This document shows, one piece after another, positions 10,604-18,556 of a stretch of 55,837 nt of DNA. Source of the DNA: Tannerella sp. oral taxon 808. Its GTDB lineage: Bacteria > Bacteroidota > Bacteroidia > Bacteroidales > Tannerellaceae. The notes under the pieces are model-generated. The model ran no database searches and had not been told where the DNA came from. It saw nothing but the letters and a program-made list of their open reading frames with translations. Positions within the stretch are counted from its first letter, which is position 1. Each line of letters starts with the position of its first letter. The translations under genes and the position numbers were made by a program. The stretch spans positions 1-55,837 of the forward strand of contig MIQB01000005.1 in assembly GCA_002890585.1 (NCBI GenBank), given 5' to 3'.

Positions 10604-12078
10604 ATCTGCGTCATGTCCACATGGCGGCGGACGTGATCGGCTAAGCGGTCGTATTGCTCCTCTTTGAAGGCGGCGTAATCGAATGTGCGGCGCGCGTCGA
10701 TGCGGCCCAGGACGGGGCGTAGCAGACGGTCGATGGCCGGGGCGTTGTCGAGTATGCCGTGGATGTACGACCCCAGGCAACGCTCGCCCATGAGGCAGCC
10801 CGTGTCGACGCCGTCGCCCTCGGTGAGCGGAAATACATCGGATGCGCCAGCCTCGAGGCGCGTCTCCCCCATATGAATCTCATAGCCGCGACACGTGCGC
10901 GAATCATTGACCATGCGGAAGTTGACTTGCCGCGTGGTCTTTTCTTTTGTTAGGCGGGTAGAGACGGGCAGGAGGCCGAGGCCGGGCAGGCGCTCGATGT
11001 CGCCCTCCACGTGATCCGGGTCGCAGACTTCGCGCCCCATCATTTGGTAGCCGCCGCAGATGCCCATCACTACGGCGCCGTCGCGGTGGGCACGCAGGAT
11101 GGCCTGGGCCGCACCGTTGCGCCGCAGATCGGCGAGGTCGTCGAGGGTGTTCTTTGATCCGGGCAGCAGGATGATGTCTGCCTTGCGCAGCTCTTCGGTG
11201 TTGTTGGTGTAAAAGAGGTGGACGCGCTCGTCGCGCTCCAGGACGTCGAAGTCGGTGAAGTTGCTCATGTGGCGCAGCAGCACGACGGCCACGTTGATGC
11301 GTCCCTCGACGGCTTCGCGCTGCTTGGTACGGAGCGTGACGCTGTCTTCCTCCTCAATATAAATATCGGTGAAGTGGGGCACGACACCGACGACGGGCAC
11401 GCCGCAGAGCTCCTCGATCATCTGGCGGCCGCTGTCGAAGAGGCGCATGTCGCCGCGGAACTTGTTGATGAGTACGCCGCGGATGCGCTGCCGATCGTCC
11501 GGGATCTGGAGCATGATGGAGCCGTAGACGGAGGCGAAGACGCCGCCGCGGTCGATGTCGGCCACGAGCAGGACGGAGGCGTCGGCGTAGCGCGCCATGG
11601 GGAGGTTGACGAGGTCGACGTCGCGAAGGTTGAGCTCGGAAATGCTGCCGGCGCCCTCCATGACGATGGGGTTGTAGCGCGCGGCGAGTCGGTCGAAGGC
11701 GTCGTGCACTTCGCGCTCGAGCACGTCGCGTCCTTCGCGTCGGAAGTAGGCCGAGGCGTGTTGGTTGCCAGTGGGTCGGCCGTGGAGGACGACCTGCGAG
11801 GTACTGTCGCCCGAAGGTTTGAGCAGGAGCGGATTCATGTCCGTGTGGCAGGGCACGCCGGCAGCTTCGGCCTGTACGGCTTGCGCGCGGCCGAGCTCAA
11901 GCCCGTCGGCGGTGACGAAGGAGTTCAGCGCCATGTTTTGCGCTTTGAAGGGGGCGGGATGGTAGCCGTCCTGAAGGAAGATGCGGCAGAGCGCGGCGGC
12001 GATGACGCTCTTTCCGACGTCGCTGCCGGTGCCGGCCAGCATGATGGGGCGAAGAGGTTCTGCGGTGGGGTGGTTCAT
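10579..12078 (-). CDS. cobQ: Cobyric acid synthase
   Basis: Glutamine-dependent amidotransferase (499 residues) amidating four carboxyl groups of adenosylcobyrinic a,c-diamide. The N-terminal P-loop-like segment GTGSDVGKS is at 16-24, with FKAQNMALNSF shortly after. The C-terminal class I glutaminase domain has VVMGICGGYQMMG with the nucleophile Cys near residue 341, and the catalytic His in SYIHGILDN near 441. It converges on cbiB with a 25-bp tail overlap. Together with cobC and cbiB it covers the late steps only; no corrin-ring genes are in the window. I saw no cobalamin riboswitch upstream. Confidence 0.96.
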   Translation of the reverse strand: MNHPTAEPLRPIMLAGTGSDVGKSVIAAALCRIFLQDGYHPAPFKAQNMALNSFVTADGLELGRAQAVQAEAAGVPCHTDMNPLLLKPSGDSTSQVVLHGRPTGNQHASAYFRREGRDVLEREVHDAFDRLAARYNPIVMEGAGSISELNLRDVDLVNLPMARYADASVLLVADIDRGGVFASVYGSIMLQIPDDRQRIRGVLINKFRGDMRLFDSGRQMIEELCGVPVVGVVPHFTDIYIEEEDSVTLRTKQREAVEGRINVAVVLLRHMSNFTDFDVLERDERVHLFYTNNTEELRKADIILLPGSKNTLDDLADLRRNGAAQAILRAHRDGAVVMGICGGYQMMGREVCDPDHVEGDIERLPGLGLLPVSTRLTKEKTTRQVNFRMVNDSRTCRGYEIHMGETRLEAGASDVFPLTEGDGVDTGCLMGERCLGSYIHGILDNAPAIDRLLRPVLGRIDARRTFDYAAFKEEQYDRLADHVRRHVDMTQIYGMMKKR

Positions 12079-12136
12079 TGGTGTTGTGTTTGGGGATGAA
12101 ATGACAGTGAAGATGACGAAGCAGTGATAGGCCTCA

Positions 12137-12380
12137 AAATCATTGATTTTATTAACCCAAAGATTTTTGATTTATGATCATCATTGATTTTATTAACCCA
12201 AAGATTTTTGATTTATGATCATCAATGATTTTATTAACCCTAAGACTTTTGATTTATGATCATCAATGCTTTTATTAACCCTAAGACTTTTGATTTATGA
12301 TCGTCAATGCTTTTCATAAATCAAATTCATTTGGCTTATGATCTGCAATGCTTTTCATAAATCAGATTCATTTGGCTTAT
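12137..12380. repeat. AT-rich tandem array, 41-bp unit, about six copies of two types
   Basis: The array fills most of the 378-bp gap between the cobQ start and the AddB-like gene end. The first four copies read CATCATTGATTTTATTAACC followed by CCAAAGATTTTTGATTTATGAT, with slow drift (CCAAAG to CCTAAG, ATTGAT to AATGCT). The last two keep the TCAATGCTTTT start but continue as CATAAATCAAATTCATTTGG and TTATGATC. Period is 41 bp throughout. The AT-rich sequence contrasts sharply with the GC-rich genes beside it. AAAATCA-T-TGATTTT in the first copy is a dyad. Nothing else is seen here. Confidence 0.93.
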
Positions 12381-12456
12381 TATTTCCATTTGCAGAATGG
12401 GCATTGTAACAGATGGCGAACGTCTCATCAAACATTTTTCGCCTCCGCCGCCTCGT

Positions 12457-15405
12457 TTACTCCCGCTTGTTCCGGCCGCAGAGCGCGCGGAAGGCGCAGT
12501 AGTCGCATAGGTCGGTGCGGTCGGTTTGGACGAAGGGCTGGCGGGGGTCGAACAGCGCATCGAGGGTGGTGCGGAGGGCCGACTCGAAGGCGGGGAGCTG
12601 CTGGCCGACAAAGTCGTCGATGAGGAGGTCGTCGTCCTTCTTTCCCCGCGGCTTAGCGGCATAGATCGAGGGGTCGAAGTCGGGCGCGAAGAGGTTGCGG
12701 ACGTAGTAGATCGATGGGCGCAGGGGCAGGCTGCGGGTGCGGCCCTCGGTGTGCAGCATCCAGGCGTAAGTGAAGACTTGCATGATGGCCGACTGGCGTT
12801 TCGCGTTCGCGCTGTCGAAGAGCGTGGCGGGGGCTTTGCAGTTCATATCCATCTTCTTGCCCGTCTTGTAATCCACCACGCGGAGGGCGTTGCCGACCTC
12901 GTCTATGCGGTCGATGTAGCCCTTGAGGTTCACGCGGCGGCCGTCGCTGAGGGGGAAGGCGGAGGTGATCTGCAGCTCGGAGTCGACGTAGATGAAGGAA
13001 GGGGCCATGCGCTGATCGTAGCGGAGGATTTGGATGACGTACTTCTCGATCATCTCGGCGGTGAGGAGGTTTTGCCCGGTGAGCGGGCGCACGTCTTCCT
13101 TGTCGTGGAAGAAGAGCTCGGCAAAGGCTTGGGCGATTTTCTGTTTCACCGCATGGCGATCGGCTATCACGCTGCCGAGCCAGGCTTTTGTGACTGTGGC
13201 GTCGTGCATGGGGTGGTAGATGTCTTCCATAACGCGGTGCAGGATGCTGCCGAAGAGGCGGTGCTCGACGCTCTCCGTCACCTCCTCTTCTTCCTGTAGC
13301 CCCATGACCGTGGAAAGGCAGAAGCGTAGCGGGCAGTCGATGTAATTATTGATGGTGCTGGCCGAAAGCGCGGGGCCGCCTTCACCAAGGAAGGCCTCCA
13401 AGCTGCTGAGCACCTCGCCCGTCTTTTCTATGCGCAACATGGGGGCGCGTGAGGAAGCGATGGCGAAGGTGGGCGTCAGTTCATGGGGCTTCACCTCGTA
13501 GTGGTAACGCAGTTGGTGCACAAAGCGGCTGACCTCGCCCGTGGTGCGAAAGCCGTCGGTGCGGGTGTCGTAGAGCAGGATGACGCGGCGGGCGCGGGCG
13601 ATCATGCGATAGAAATGATAAGCCCAGACGCTGTCGCGGTGCTCGAAGGTGGGCAGGCCGAAGCCGCGGCGCAGGTTGTAGGGGATGAACGAGGGGGCAG
13701 CGCCGCGGGCGGGGAAGAGGCCTTCGTTCATGGAGAGGATGATGAGGCGGTCGAAGTCGAGGACGCGTGTCTCGAGCACGCCCATGATCTGTAGGCCGGA
13801 GAGGGGTTCGCCGCGGAAGGGGATGCTGACCGTCTCAAGCAGGCGCGTGAGCAGCCGCGTGTATGTGTCGATGGACATGGCAATGCCCGACTCGGCGATG
13901 AGGCCATTCATGCGCGTCAGTGTGGTGTAATAGGTGTAAGTGAACTCCCGTTCGAGGGCGTCCATGCCGACGGGGGGCGCGTCGGGCGCCTCGTCGCGGT
14001 CGGGGAAGAGGCCGTTGAGGCCTTTGAGTATGTCTATGAGATATACAGAGAGGGCCTCGGCTGACGCGATGGGGCGGAAGATGAGCGTCAGCAGCGGAGT
14101 GCGGGCCAGGTCGGTGGTGGGGATGTAGATGCGGTTGCGGGCGGTGATGTCGCGGAGGATGGCTGCGGCAGCGTCTGCTGCGGCGCGGCGGATGTAGCGG
14201 TGGTTGAGGATGGCTGTGACCTCGCGGTGGTAACACTCGGCCGGGCGGCCGAGGGGCGTGCGGATGTTCTTCTGTAGGGCCAGGATGTCTGCCATGAGCG
14301 TCGCCACGGGTGTGCCGGCGAGGGGATACCCAAGGGTGATGTTGATGTGGGGTACGGTGTGTGGGATGGCGTTGAGCACCGGGATCAGCAGCTGTTCGTC
14401 GGGCAGTACTACGGCGGTGCGCAGCGCCTCTTCGTCGTCCATTTGCAGGCGTCCGTCGGCCATCTGTTGGAGCAGTTCGTGCACCTGTTTGGCTTGCCCG
14501 ATGCGTGAAGGGAGACCCATCAGGGTGATCTCCGGCTCGTTTGGTTCCTCAGGGGGCAGTGTGAGCATGGAGGGGAAGCGCCGGATGTAATCGCGGATGA
14601 AGTAGGAGGCCTTGTTATCCTTATCCATCACACGGTTCACGCCACCCTCGGCCGCGTTCATTGTGCCGCAATCCCAATAGAAATCGGCCGTGCCCTGCTT
14701 CTGCAACTCCTCCATCAGCGCCTCCTCCGCTCGGGTGAGCGCATTGAGCCCGACGAAGACGACGCGGCTGTAAGGCAAATGACACGCTTCGTCGCGCCGG
14801 ATGCGTTCCACCACGTCGCGAGCGATCATGCCCTCGTAGCCGCGCCCTTCGGCAGCGAGCGCCTCGCGGAGGTCGCGGTAGATGTCGTGCAGGATGTCCC
14901 AGACACCGAGGAAGGAGCGGCGATTGCGGTCGTCCGCCTCTGTGTCGGGTCGGAAGGCAGACCAGAAGGCGCGGATGGCTTCGACTTGTTCGGGCTTGAG
15001 GTAGCTGAGGTCTTTATCGAACTCGTGTAGGTGTGTGGCGTTGGTGAAGAGCTGGCGGGCGTCGATGAGGTACTTGTCGACGTCGTCGAAGTCGCCGAGG
15101 AGCATCTCGCCCCAGTGGACGAAGTCGTCGAAGGATTCGGCGGAGGCGCTGCGACGTATATATATATGGTATAGGCGGAAGAGCATCTGCAAATGGTCGG
15201 CGGGTTGCATGCCGCTGAGTTGCTCAAAGAGGCCGTTGATCGTCAGGATGGCGGGGGAGAAGAGGGGCCGGCCGGCTGCGTGCGAGAGGTATTTGCGGAA
15301 GAAGAGCCCCGCGCGGCGGTTGGGGAAGACGAAGGCCATGCGCTGCACGTGGGCGCCGTAAGTCGAATAAAAAAGGTCGGCAATCTGCTGAAGGAAGGGG
15401 GACAT
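12457..15405 (-). CDS. AddB-like exonuclease, PD-(D/E)XK nuclease domain protein
   Basis: Protein of 982 residues resembling the AddB/RecB-nuclease half of AddAB recombination nucleases. The N-terminus (FVFPNRRAGLFFRKYL) is the inactivated helicase-like region. The C-terminal nuclease carries GYIDRIDE and VVDYKTGKK (about residues 830-850), the PD-(D/E)XK core. Four Fe-S-binding cysteines can be assigned: one in DCPLRFC near 690 and three in CDYCAFRALC at the C-terminus. The AddB family processes double-strand breaks for RecA with AddA; no addA is adjacent. The REP-associated transposase gene ends 24 bp upstream on the same strand. The gene has strong third-position GC like its neighbours. 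Confidence 0.88.
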   Translation of the reverse strand: MSPFLQQIADLFYSTYGAHVQRMAFVFPNRRAGLFFRKYLSHAAGRPLFSPAILTINGLFEQLSGMQPADHLQMLFRLYHIYIRRSASAESFDDFVHWGEMLLGDFDDVDKYLIDARQLFTNATHLHEFDKDLSYLKPEQVEAIRAFWSAFRPDTEADDRNRRSFLGVWDILHDIYRDLREALAAEGRGYEGMIARDVVERIRRDEACHLPYSRVVFVGLNALTRAEEALMEELQKQGTADFYWDCGTMNAAEGGVNRVMDKDNKASYFIRDYIRRFPSMLTLPPEEPNEPEITLMGLPSRIGQAKQVHELLQQMADGRLQMDDEEALRTAVVLPDEQLLIPVLNAIPHTVPHINITLGYPLAGTPVATLMADILALQKNIRTPLGRPAECYHREVTAILNHRYIRRAAADAAAAILRDITARNRIYIPTTDLARTPLLTLIFRPIASAEALSVYLIDILKGLNGLFPDRDEAPDAPPVGMDALEREFTYTYYTTLTRMNGLIAESGIAMSIDTYTRLLTRLLETVSIPFRGEPLSGLQIMGVLETRVLDFDRLIILSMNEGLFPARGAAPSFIPYNLRRGFGLPTFEHRDSVWAYHFYRMIARARRVILLYDTRTDGFRTTGEVSRFVHQLRYHYEVKPHELTPTFAIASSRAPMLRIEKTGEVLSSLEAFLGEGGPALSASTINNYIDCPLRFCLSTVMGLQEEEEVTESVEHRLFGSILHRVMEDIYHPMHDATVTKAWLGSVIADRHAVKQKIAQAFAELFFHDKEDVRPLTGQNLLTAEMIEKYVIQILRYDQRMAPSFIYVDSELQITSAFPLSDGRRVNLKGYIDRIDEVGNALRVVDYKTGKKMDMNCKAPATLFDSANAKRQSAIMQVFTYAWMLHTEGRTRSLPLRPSIYYVRNLFAPDFDPSIYAAKPRGKKDDDLLIDDFVGQQLPAFESALRTTLDALFDPRQPFVQTDRTDLCDYCAFRALCGRNKRE

Positions 15406-15428
15406 GAGGGAAAAAGAAAAATGAAAAA

Positions 15429-16130
15429 CTAAAAACGGAAGGGGAGGGGAACCGGTTCAATATAAAGGTCGTCGCCCAGCCAATTGGCGGGGTTGGTCAG
15501 TATGTATTCTGTAATGAATCGGTATGATCTGCCGCAACGGATGATGTGTTCGTAATAATTGCGTTGCCACAATCTTCGATCGAATGGTGGCCAATGGTGT
15601 TTTCTCACACCATGGATGTATTCGTTGGTTGTGATGGATTTAAATGCACCGATTATTTGCCCAACGGTTTCCCGGCGTCCCCCTCGTAGGGGCGACCCTT
15701 GTGGTCGCCCTAACCCTTGTGGTCGCCCTAACCCTTGTGGTCGCCCTAACCCTTGTGGTTCATTTGGGGCGGCGTTGGAAATATTGGGGGTGGTGTTGGA
15801 AATATTGGGGGCGACCACAAGGGTCGCCCCTACGAGGTTGTCGTTAATCAATTCGATTATCCCGTGCACATGATTCGGCATTACGATATAATCGTGCAAA
15901 ACCACATTGTGATAACGGTTGGGTATGTCCAACCAACATTTATCCACCATGCATCCCGCCTCATTCGTCACCATTTCGCCATCGACGATTTCGCCGAACA
16001 GACACAGCTTATCATGGCAACAAATGGTGACGAAATACAACCCTTCGCACGAATAGTCGTACCCGAACAAACGGATCGAACGGCGATGATACCTCTCCGG
16101 GTCGTATTTGGGTTTCGTGTACATATTCAT
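15429..16130 (-). CDS. REP-associated tyrosine transposase (RAYT), with an in-frame REP-pair insertion
   Basis: A 233-residue IS200-like single-strand transposase. MPNHVHGII (84-92) supplies the paired histidines H87/H89, and LWQRNYYEHIIR (about 187-198) the candidate catalytic tyrosine; YFVTICCHDK and IIGAFKSITT are further family segments. RAYTs bind REP hairpins. The Met at 16130 was chosen because the ORF upstream is REP-derived sequence. Residues 98-153, between the HVHGI and IIGAFKS blocks, are not RAYT-like: they are encoded by a 156-bp element (52 codons) with 29-bp perfect inverted ends, giving VGATLVVAP and GLGRPQ repeats in the protein. The reading frame stays open, so it may be active, but the insertion could also have inactivated the enzyme. 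Confidence 0.85.
   Translation of the reverse strand: MNMYTKPKYDPERYHRRSIRLFGYDYSCEGLYFVTICCHDKLCLFGEIVDGEMVTNEAGCMVDKCWLDIPNRYHNVVLHDYIVMPNHVHGIIELINDNLVGATLVVAPNISNTTPNISNAAPNEPQGLGRPQGLGRPQGLGRPQGSPLRGGRRETVGQIIGAFKSITTNEYIHGVRKHHWPPFDRRLWQRNYYEHIIRCGRSYRFITEYILTNPANWLGDDLYIEPVPLPFRF
15682..15837. repeat. Paired REP (BIME-like) element inside the transposase gene
   Basis: The outer 29 bp (15682-15710 and 15809-15837) are exact reverse complements; each holds GTAG next to the hairpin GGGCGACC-CTTGT-GGTCGCCC or its complement. Between them are three more copies of an 18-bp direct repeat ending GTGGTCGCCCTAACCCTT, and two copies of GTTGGAAATATTGGGGG. Length is 156 bp, a multiple of three. 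No target-site duplication is evident. Confidence 0.88.
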
Positions 16131-16163
16131 CTCTTGTGGACACAAAAATACACATGGGCAGGG

Positions 16164-16187
16164 GGGCGAATAATTATTTGCCCCTAC
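16164..16187 (-). repeat. REP element
   Basis: On the minus strand this reads GTAG followed by GGGCAAATAATTATTCGCCC, an imperfect hairpin. The CTACGAGG flank is shared with the elements inside the transposase gene. It lies 34 bp upstream of the transposase start. Confidence 0.8.
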
Positions 16188-16211
16188 GAGGGGGCGGGGA
16201 GGCATCCGAAA

Positions 16212-16235
16212 GGGCGAATAATTATTCGCCCCTAC
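16212..16235 (-). repeat. REP element
   Basis: On the minus strand this reads GTAG plus the perfect palindrome GGGCGAATAATTATTCGCCC. It is 25 bp from the preceding REP in the same orientation and directly abuts the ABC-F promoter. Confidence 0.82.
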
Positions 16236-16241
16236 CATACG

Positions 16242-16249
16242 TACCTTTG
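16242..16249 (+). promoter_or_regulatory. -7 box of the ABC-F gene promoter
   Basis: TACCTTTG on the plus strand matches TAnnTTTG, 38 bp before the start codon. The region where the -33 box would lie falls inside the REP hairpin at 16212-16235, so the REP may affect this promoter. Confidence 0.6.
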
Positions 16250-16287
16250 CCCCACGAATTATTAAAGCACATATCACACACAAGATC

Positions 16288-17919
16288 ATGATTACAGTTA
16301 GCGGTTTGGACATCCGATTCGGAAAGCGGATCCTTTTTCAAGACGTCAATCTCAAATTTCTGCCTGGCAATTGCTACGGCATCATCGGGGCCAATGGCGC
16401 CGGTAAATCCACCTTCCTGCGCGCCATCAGCGGCGAGCTTGACCCGACGCGCGGCACGATCGCGCTGGGACCGGGCGAGCGCCTCTCCGTCTTGGCGCAG
16501 GATCACTTTGCCTTCGACGACTACACGGTGCTTGACACCGTCCTCATGGGGCATACGCAGCTCTGGGACGTGATGAGCGAGAAGAACGCGCTCTACGCTA
16601 AGGAGGATTTTACCGACGCGGACGGCATTCGCGCCTCGGAGCTTGAGGAGAGGTTTGCCGAAATGGAGGGATGGAACGCAGAGAGCGACGCCGCGGCGCT
16701 ACTCAGTGGCCTGGGCATCGCGGAGGCGCTACACACGAAGATGATGCGCGACTTGAGCGGTAAGCAGAAGGTGCGTGTGCTGCTCGCTCGGGCACTCTTC
16801 GGTAAGCCGGACAACCTGCTCCTTGATGAGCCTACGAACGACTTGGACCTGGAGACCGTCTCTTGGCTCGAGAATTACTTGGCCAACTTCGAGCACACGG
16901 TGCTCGTCGTCAGCCACGACCGTCACTTCCTTGACTCCGTCTGCACGCACACCGTGGATATTGATTTCGGTAAGCTCAAGCTCTTCGCCGGCAACTACAG
17001 CTTCTGGTACGAGTCGAGCCAGCTGGCGCTCCGTCAGCTACAGCAGCAGAACAAAAAGGCCGAGGAGAAGAAGAAGGAGCTCGAGGAATTCATCCGCCGA
17101 TTCAGCGCCAACGTGGCCAAGTCGAAGCAGACGACGAGCCGCAAGAAGATGCTCGAGAAGCTGAACATTGAGGAGATTCAGCCCTCGTCGCGCCGTTACC
17201 CGGGCATCCTTTTCACCCCCGCGCGTGAGCCGGGCAACCAGATCCTTGAGGTCAGCGGATTGACAAAGACCATCGACGGGCAGACGCTCTTCCGTGACTT
17301 GAACTTTAACGTGGAGAAGGATGATAAGATCGTCTTCATCAGCCGCGATCCGCGCGCCATGACGGCCCTCTTCCAGATCATCAACGGCGAGGAACAGCCC
17401 GACGCGGGCACCTACCGATGGGGGCAGACGATCACTACGGCCTACCTGCCGCTCGACAACGCACGCTATTTCAATTCCGACTACAACCTGCTGGAGTGGC
17501 TCGGGCAGTTTGCGAAGGATACGAACGACGTCTTCCTCAAAGGCTTCCTCGGGCGGATGCTCTTCACCGGCGAGGAGCTTCAAAAAAAGGTGAGCGTCCT
17601 CTCCGGAGGCGAGAAGATGCGCTGCATGATCTCGCGCATGATGCTCCGCGATGCCAACACGCTCATCCTCGACACGCCCACGAACCACCTCGACCTGGAG
17701 TCCATCCAAGCCTTCAACAACACGCTCGTGAACTTCCGGGGCAACATACTCTTCGCCAGCCACGACCACGAGTTCATCCAGACCGTCGCCAACCGCGTCA
17801 TCGAGCTCACCCCGAACGGCAACATCGATAAGATGACGGAGTATGACGACTACATCTCCGATCCCAAGGTGGCCGAGCTCCGCGAGCGGCTCTACGCCGG
17901 GCGGGCGCCCATTTCCTGA
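16288..17919 (+). CDS. ABC-F family ATPase (YbiT-like)
   Basis: Soluble protein of 543 residues with two ATP-binding domains and no membrane segment; ABC-F proteins act on the ribosome. Domain 1 has Walker A GANGAGKST (34-42), Walker B LLLDEPTNDLD (about 176-187) but a weak signature LSGKQ (about 155). Domain 2 has the good signature LSGGEK (about 438) but ISRDPRAMTALF in place of Walker A (about 351) and ILDTPTNHLD, with Thr instead of the catalytic Glu, as Walker B. Thus one composite ATP site is intact and the other lost. The linker (about 245-295) is a charged helical region. The last residues PIS and the stop codon are encoded by the first copy of the downstream repeat array. Confidence 0.9.
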   Translation: MITVSGLDIRFGKRILFQDVNLKFLPGNCYGIIGANGAGKSTFLRAISGELDPTRGTIALGPGERLSVLAQDHFAFDDYTVLDTVLMGHTQLWDVMSEKNALYAKEDFTDADGIRASELEERFAEMEGWNAESDAAALLSGLGIAEALHTKMMRDLSGKQKVRVLLARALFGKPDNLLLDEPTNDLDLETVSWLENYLANFEHTVLVVSHDRHFLDSVCTHTVDIDFGKLKLFAGNYSFWYESSQLALRQLQQQNKKAEEKKKELEEFIRRFSANVAKSKQTTSRKKMLEKLNIEEIQPSSRRYPGILFTPAREPGNQILEVSGLTKTIDGQTLFRDLNFNVEKDDKIVFISRDPRAMTALFQIINGEEQPDAGTYRWGQTITTAYLPLDNARYFNSDYNLLEWLGQFAKDTNDVFLKGFLGRMLFTGEELQKKVSVLSGGEKMRCMISRMMLRDANTLILDTPTNHLDLESIQAFNNTLVNFRGNILFASHDHEFIQTVANRVIELTPNGNIDKMTEYDDYISDPKVAELRERLYAGRAPIS

Positions 17920-18482
17920 GGCTTTGGCGCGGAAAAAACTTTTTCAGCCGATTTCCTGAGGCTTTGGCGCGGAAAAAACTTTTTGAGCCGATTTCCTGAG
18001 GCTTTGGCGCGGAAAAAACTTTTTGGGCCGATTTCCTGAGGTTTTCGCGTGAAAAAAACTTTTTCAGCCGATTTCCTGAGGCTTTGGCGCGGAAAAAACT
18101 TTTTCGGCCCATTTCCTGAGGCTTTGGCGCGGAAAAAACTTTTTGGGCCGATTGTCTCATACAATGGCCGGAAAAAAACTTTTTGGGCCGATTGTCTCAG
18201 ACAATGGCGTGAAAAAAACTTTTTGGGCCGATTGTCTCGTACAATGGCGCGGAAAAAACTTTTTGAGCCGATTGTCTCGTACAATGGCGCGGAAAAAACT
18301 TTTTGGGCCGATTGTCTCGTACAATGGCGCGGAAAAAACTTTTTGGGCCGATTGTCTCAGACAATGGCGCGGAAAAAACTTTTTGAGCCGATTGTCTCGT
18401 ACAATGGCCGGAAAAAACTTTTTGGCCCATTGTCTCGTACAATGGCCGGAAAAAACTTTTTGGCCCATTGTCTCGTACAATG
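17911..18482. repeat. Tandem array, 40-bp unit, about 14 copies of two mosaic types
   Basis: The array fills most of the 637-bp gap between the ABC-F gene and the hydrolase gene. Every copy shares GGCGCGGAAAAAACTTTTT (some read GGCCGG or GGCGTG). In the first five to six copies this is joined to CCGATTTCCTGAGGCTTT; in the rest to CCGATTGTCTCGTACAAT or CCGATTGTCTCAGACAAT, the latter a perfect dyad (ATTGTCT-C-AGACAAT). The last two copies are slightly shortened. The array begins within the stop codon region of the ABC-F gene. The phases open on both strands are a by-product of the 40-bp repeat. Confidence 0.96.
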
Positions 18483-18556
18483 ACCCCAGAAGGATGTGGC
18501 GCGACACGACGCCCCCCTTCAGTTCTTAGTTCTTCGTTTTTCATTTATCACACATT

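Noticed and set aside
16131..16313. Longer N-terminus for the transposase
   Set aside because: These codons are REP sequence (GANNYSP peptides) and run under the ABC-F promoter and start.
17911..18529. Several open frames on both strands through the 40-bp array, with repeated FFRA or KKLFGP peptides
   Set aside because: They follow from the repeat having few stop codons; no ribosome-binding site or independent protein character, and frames shift at the shortened copies.
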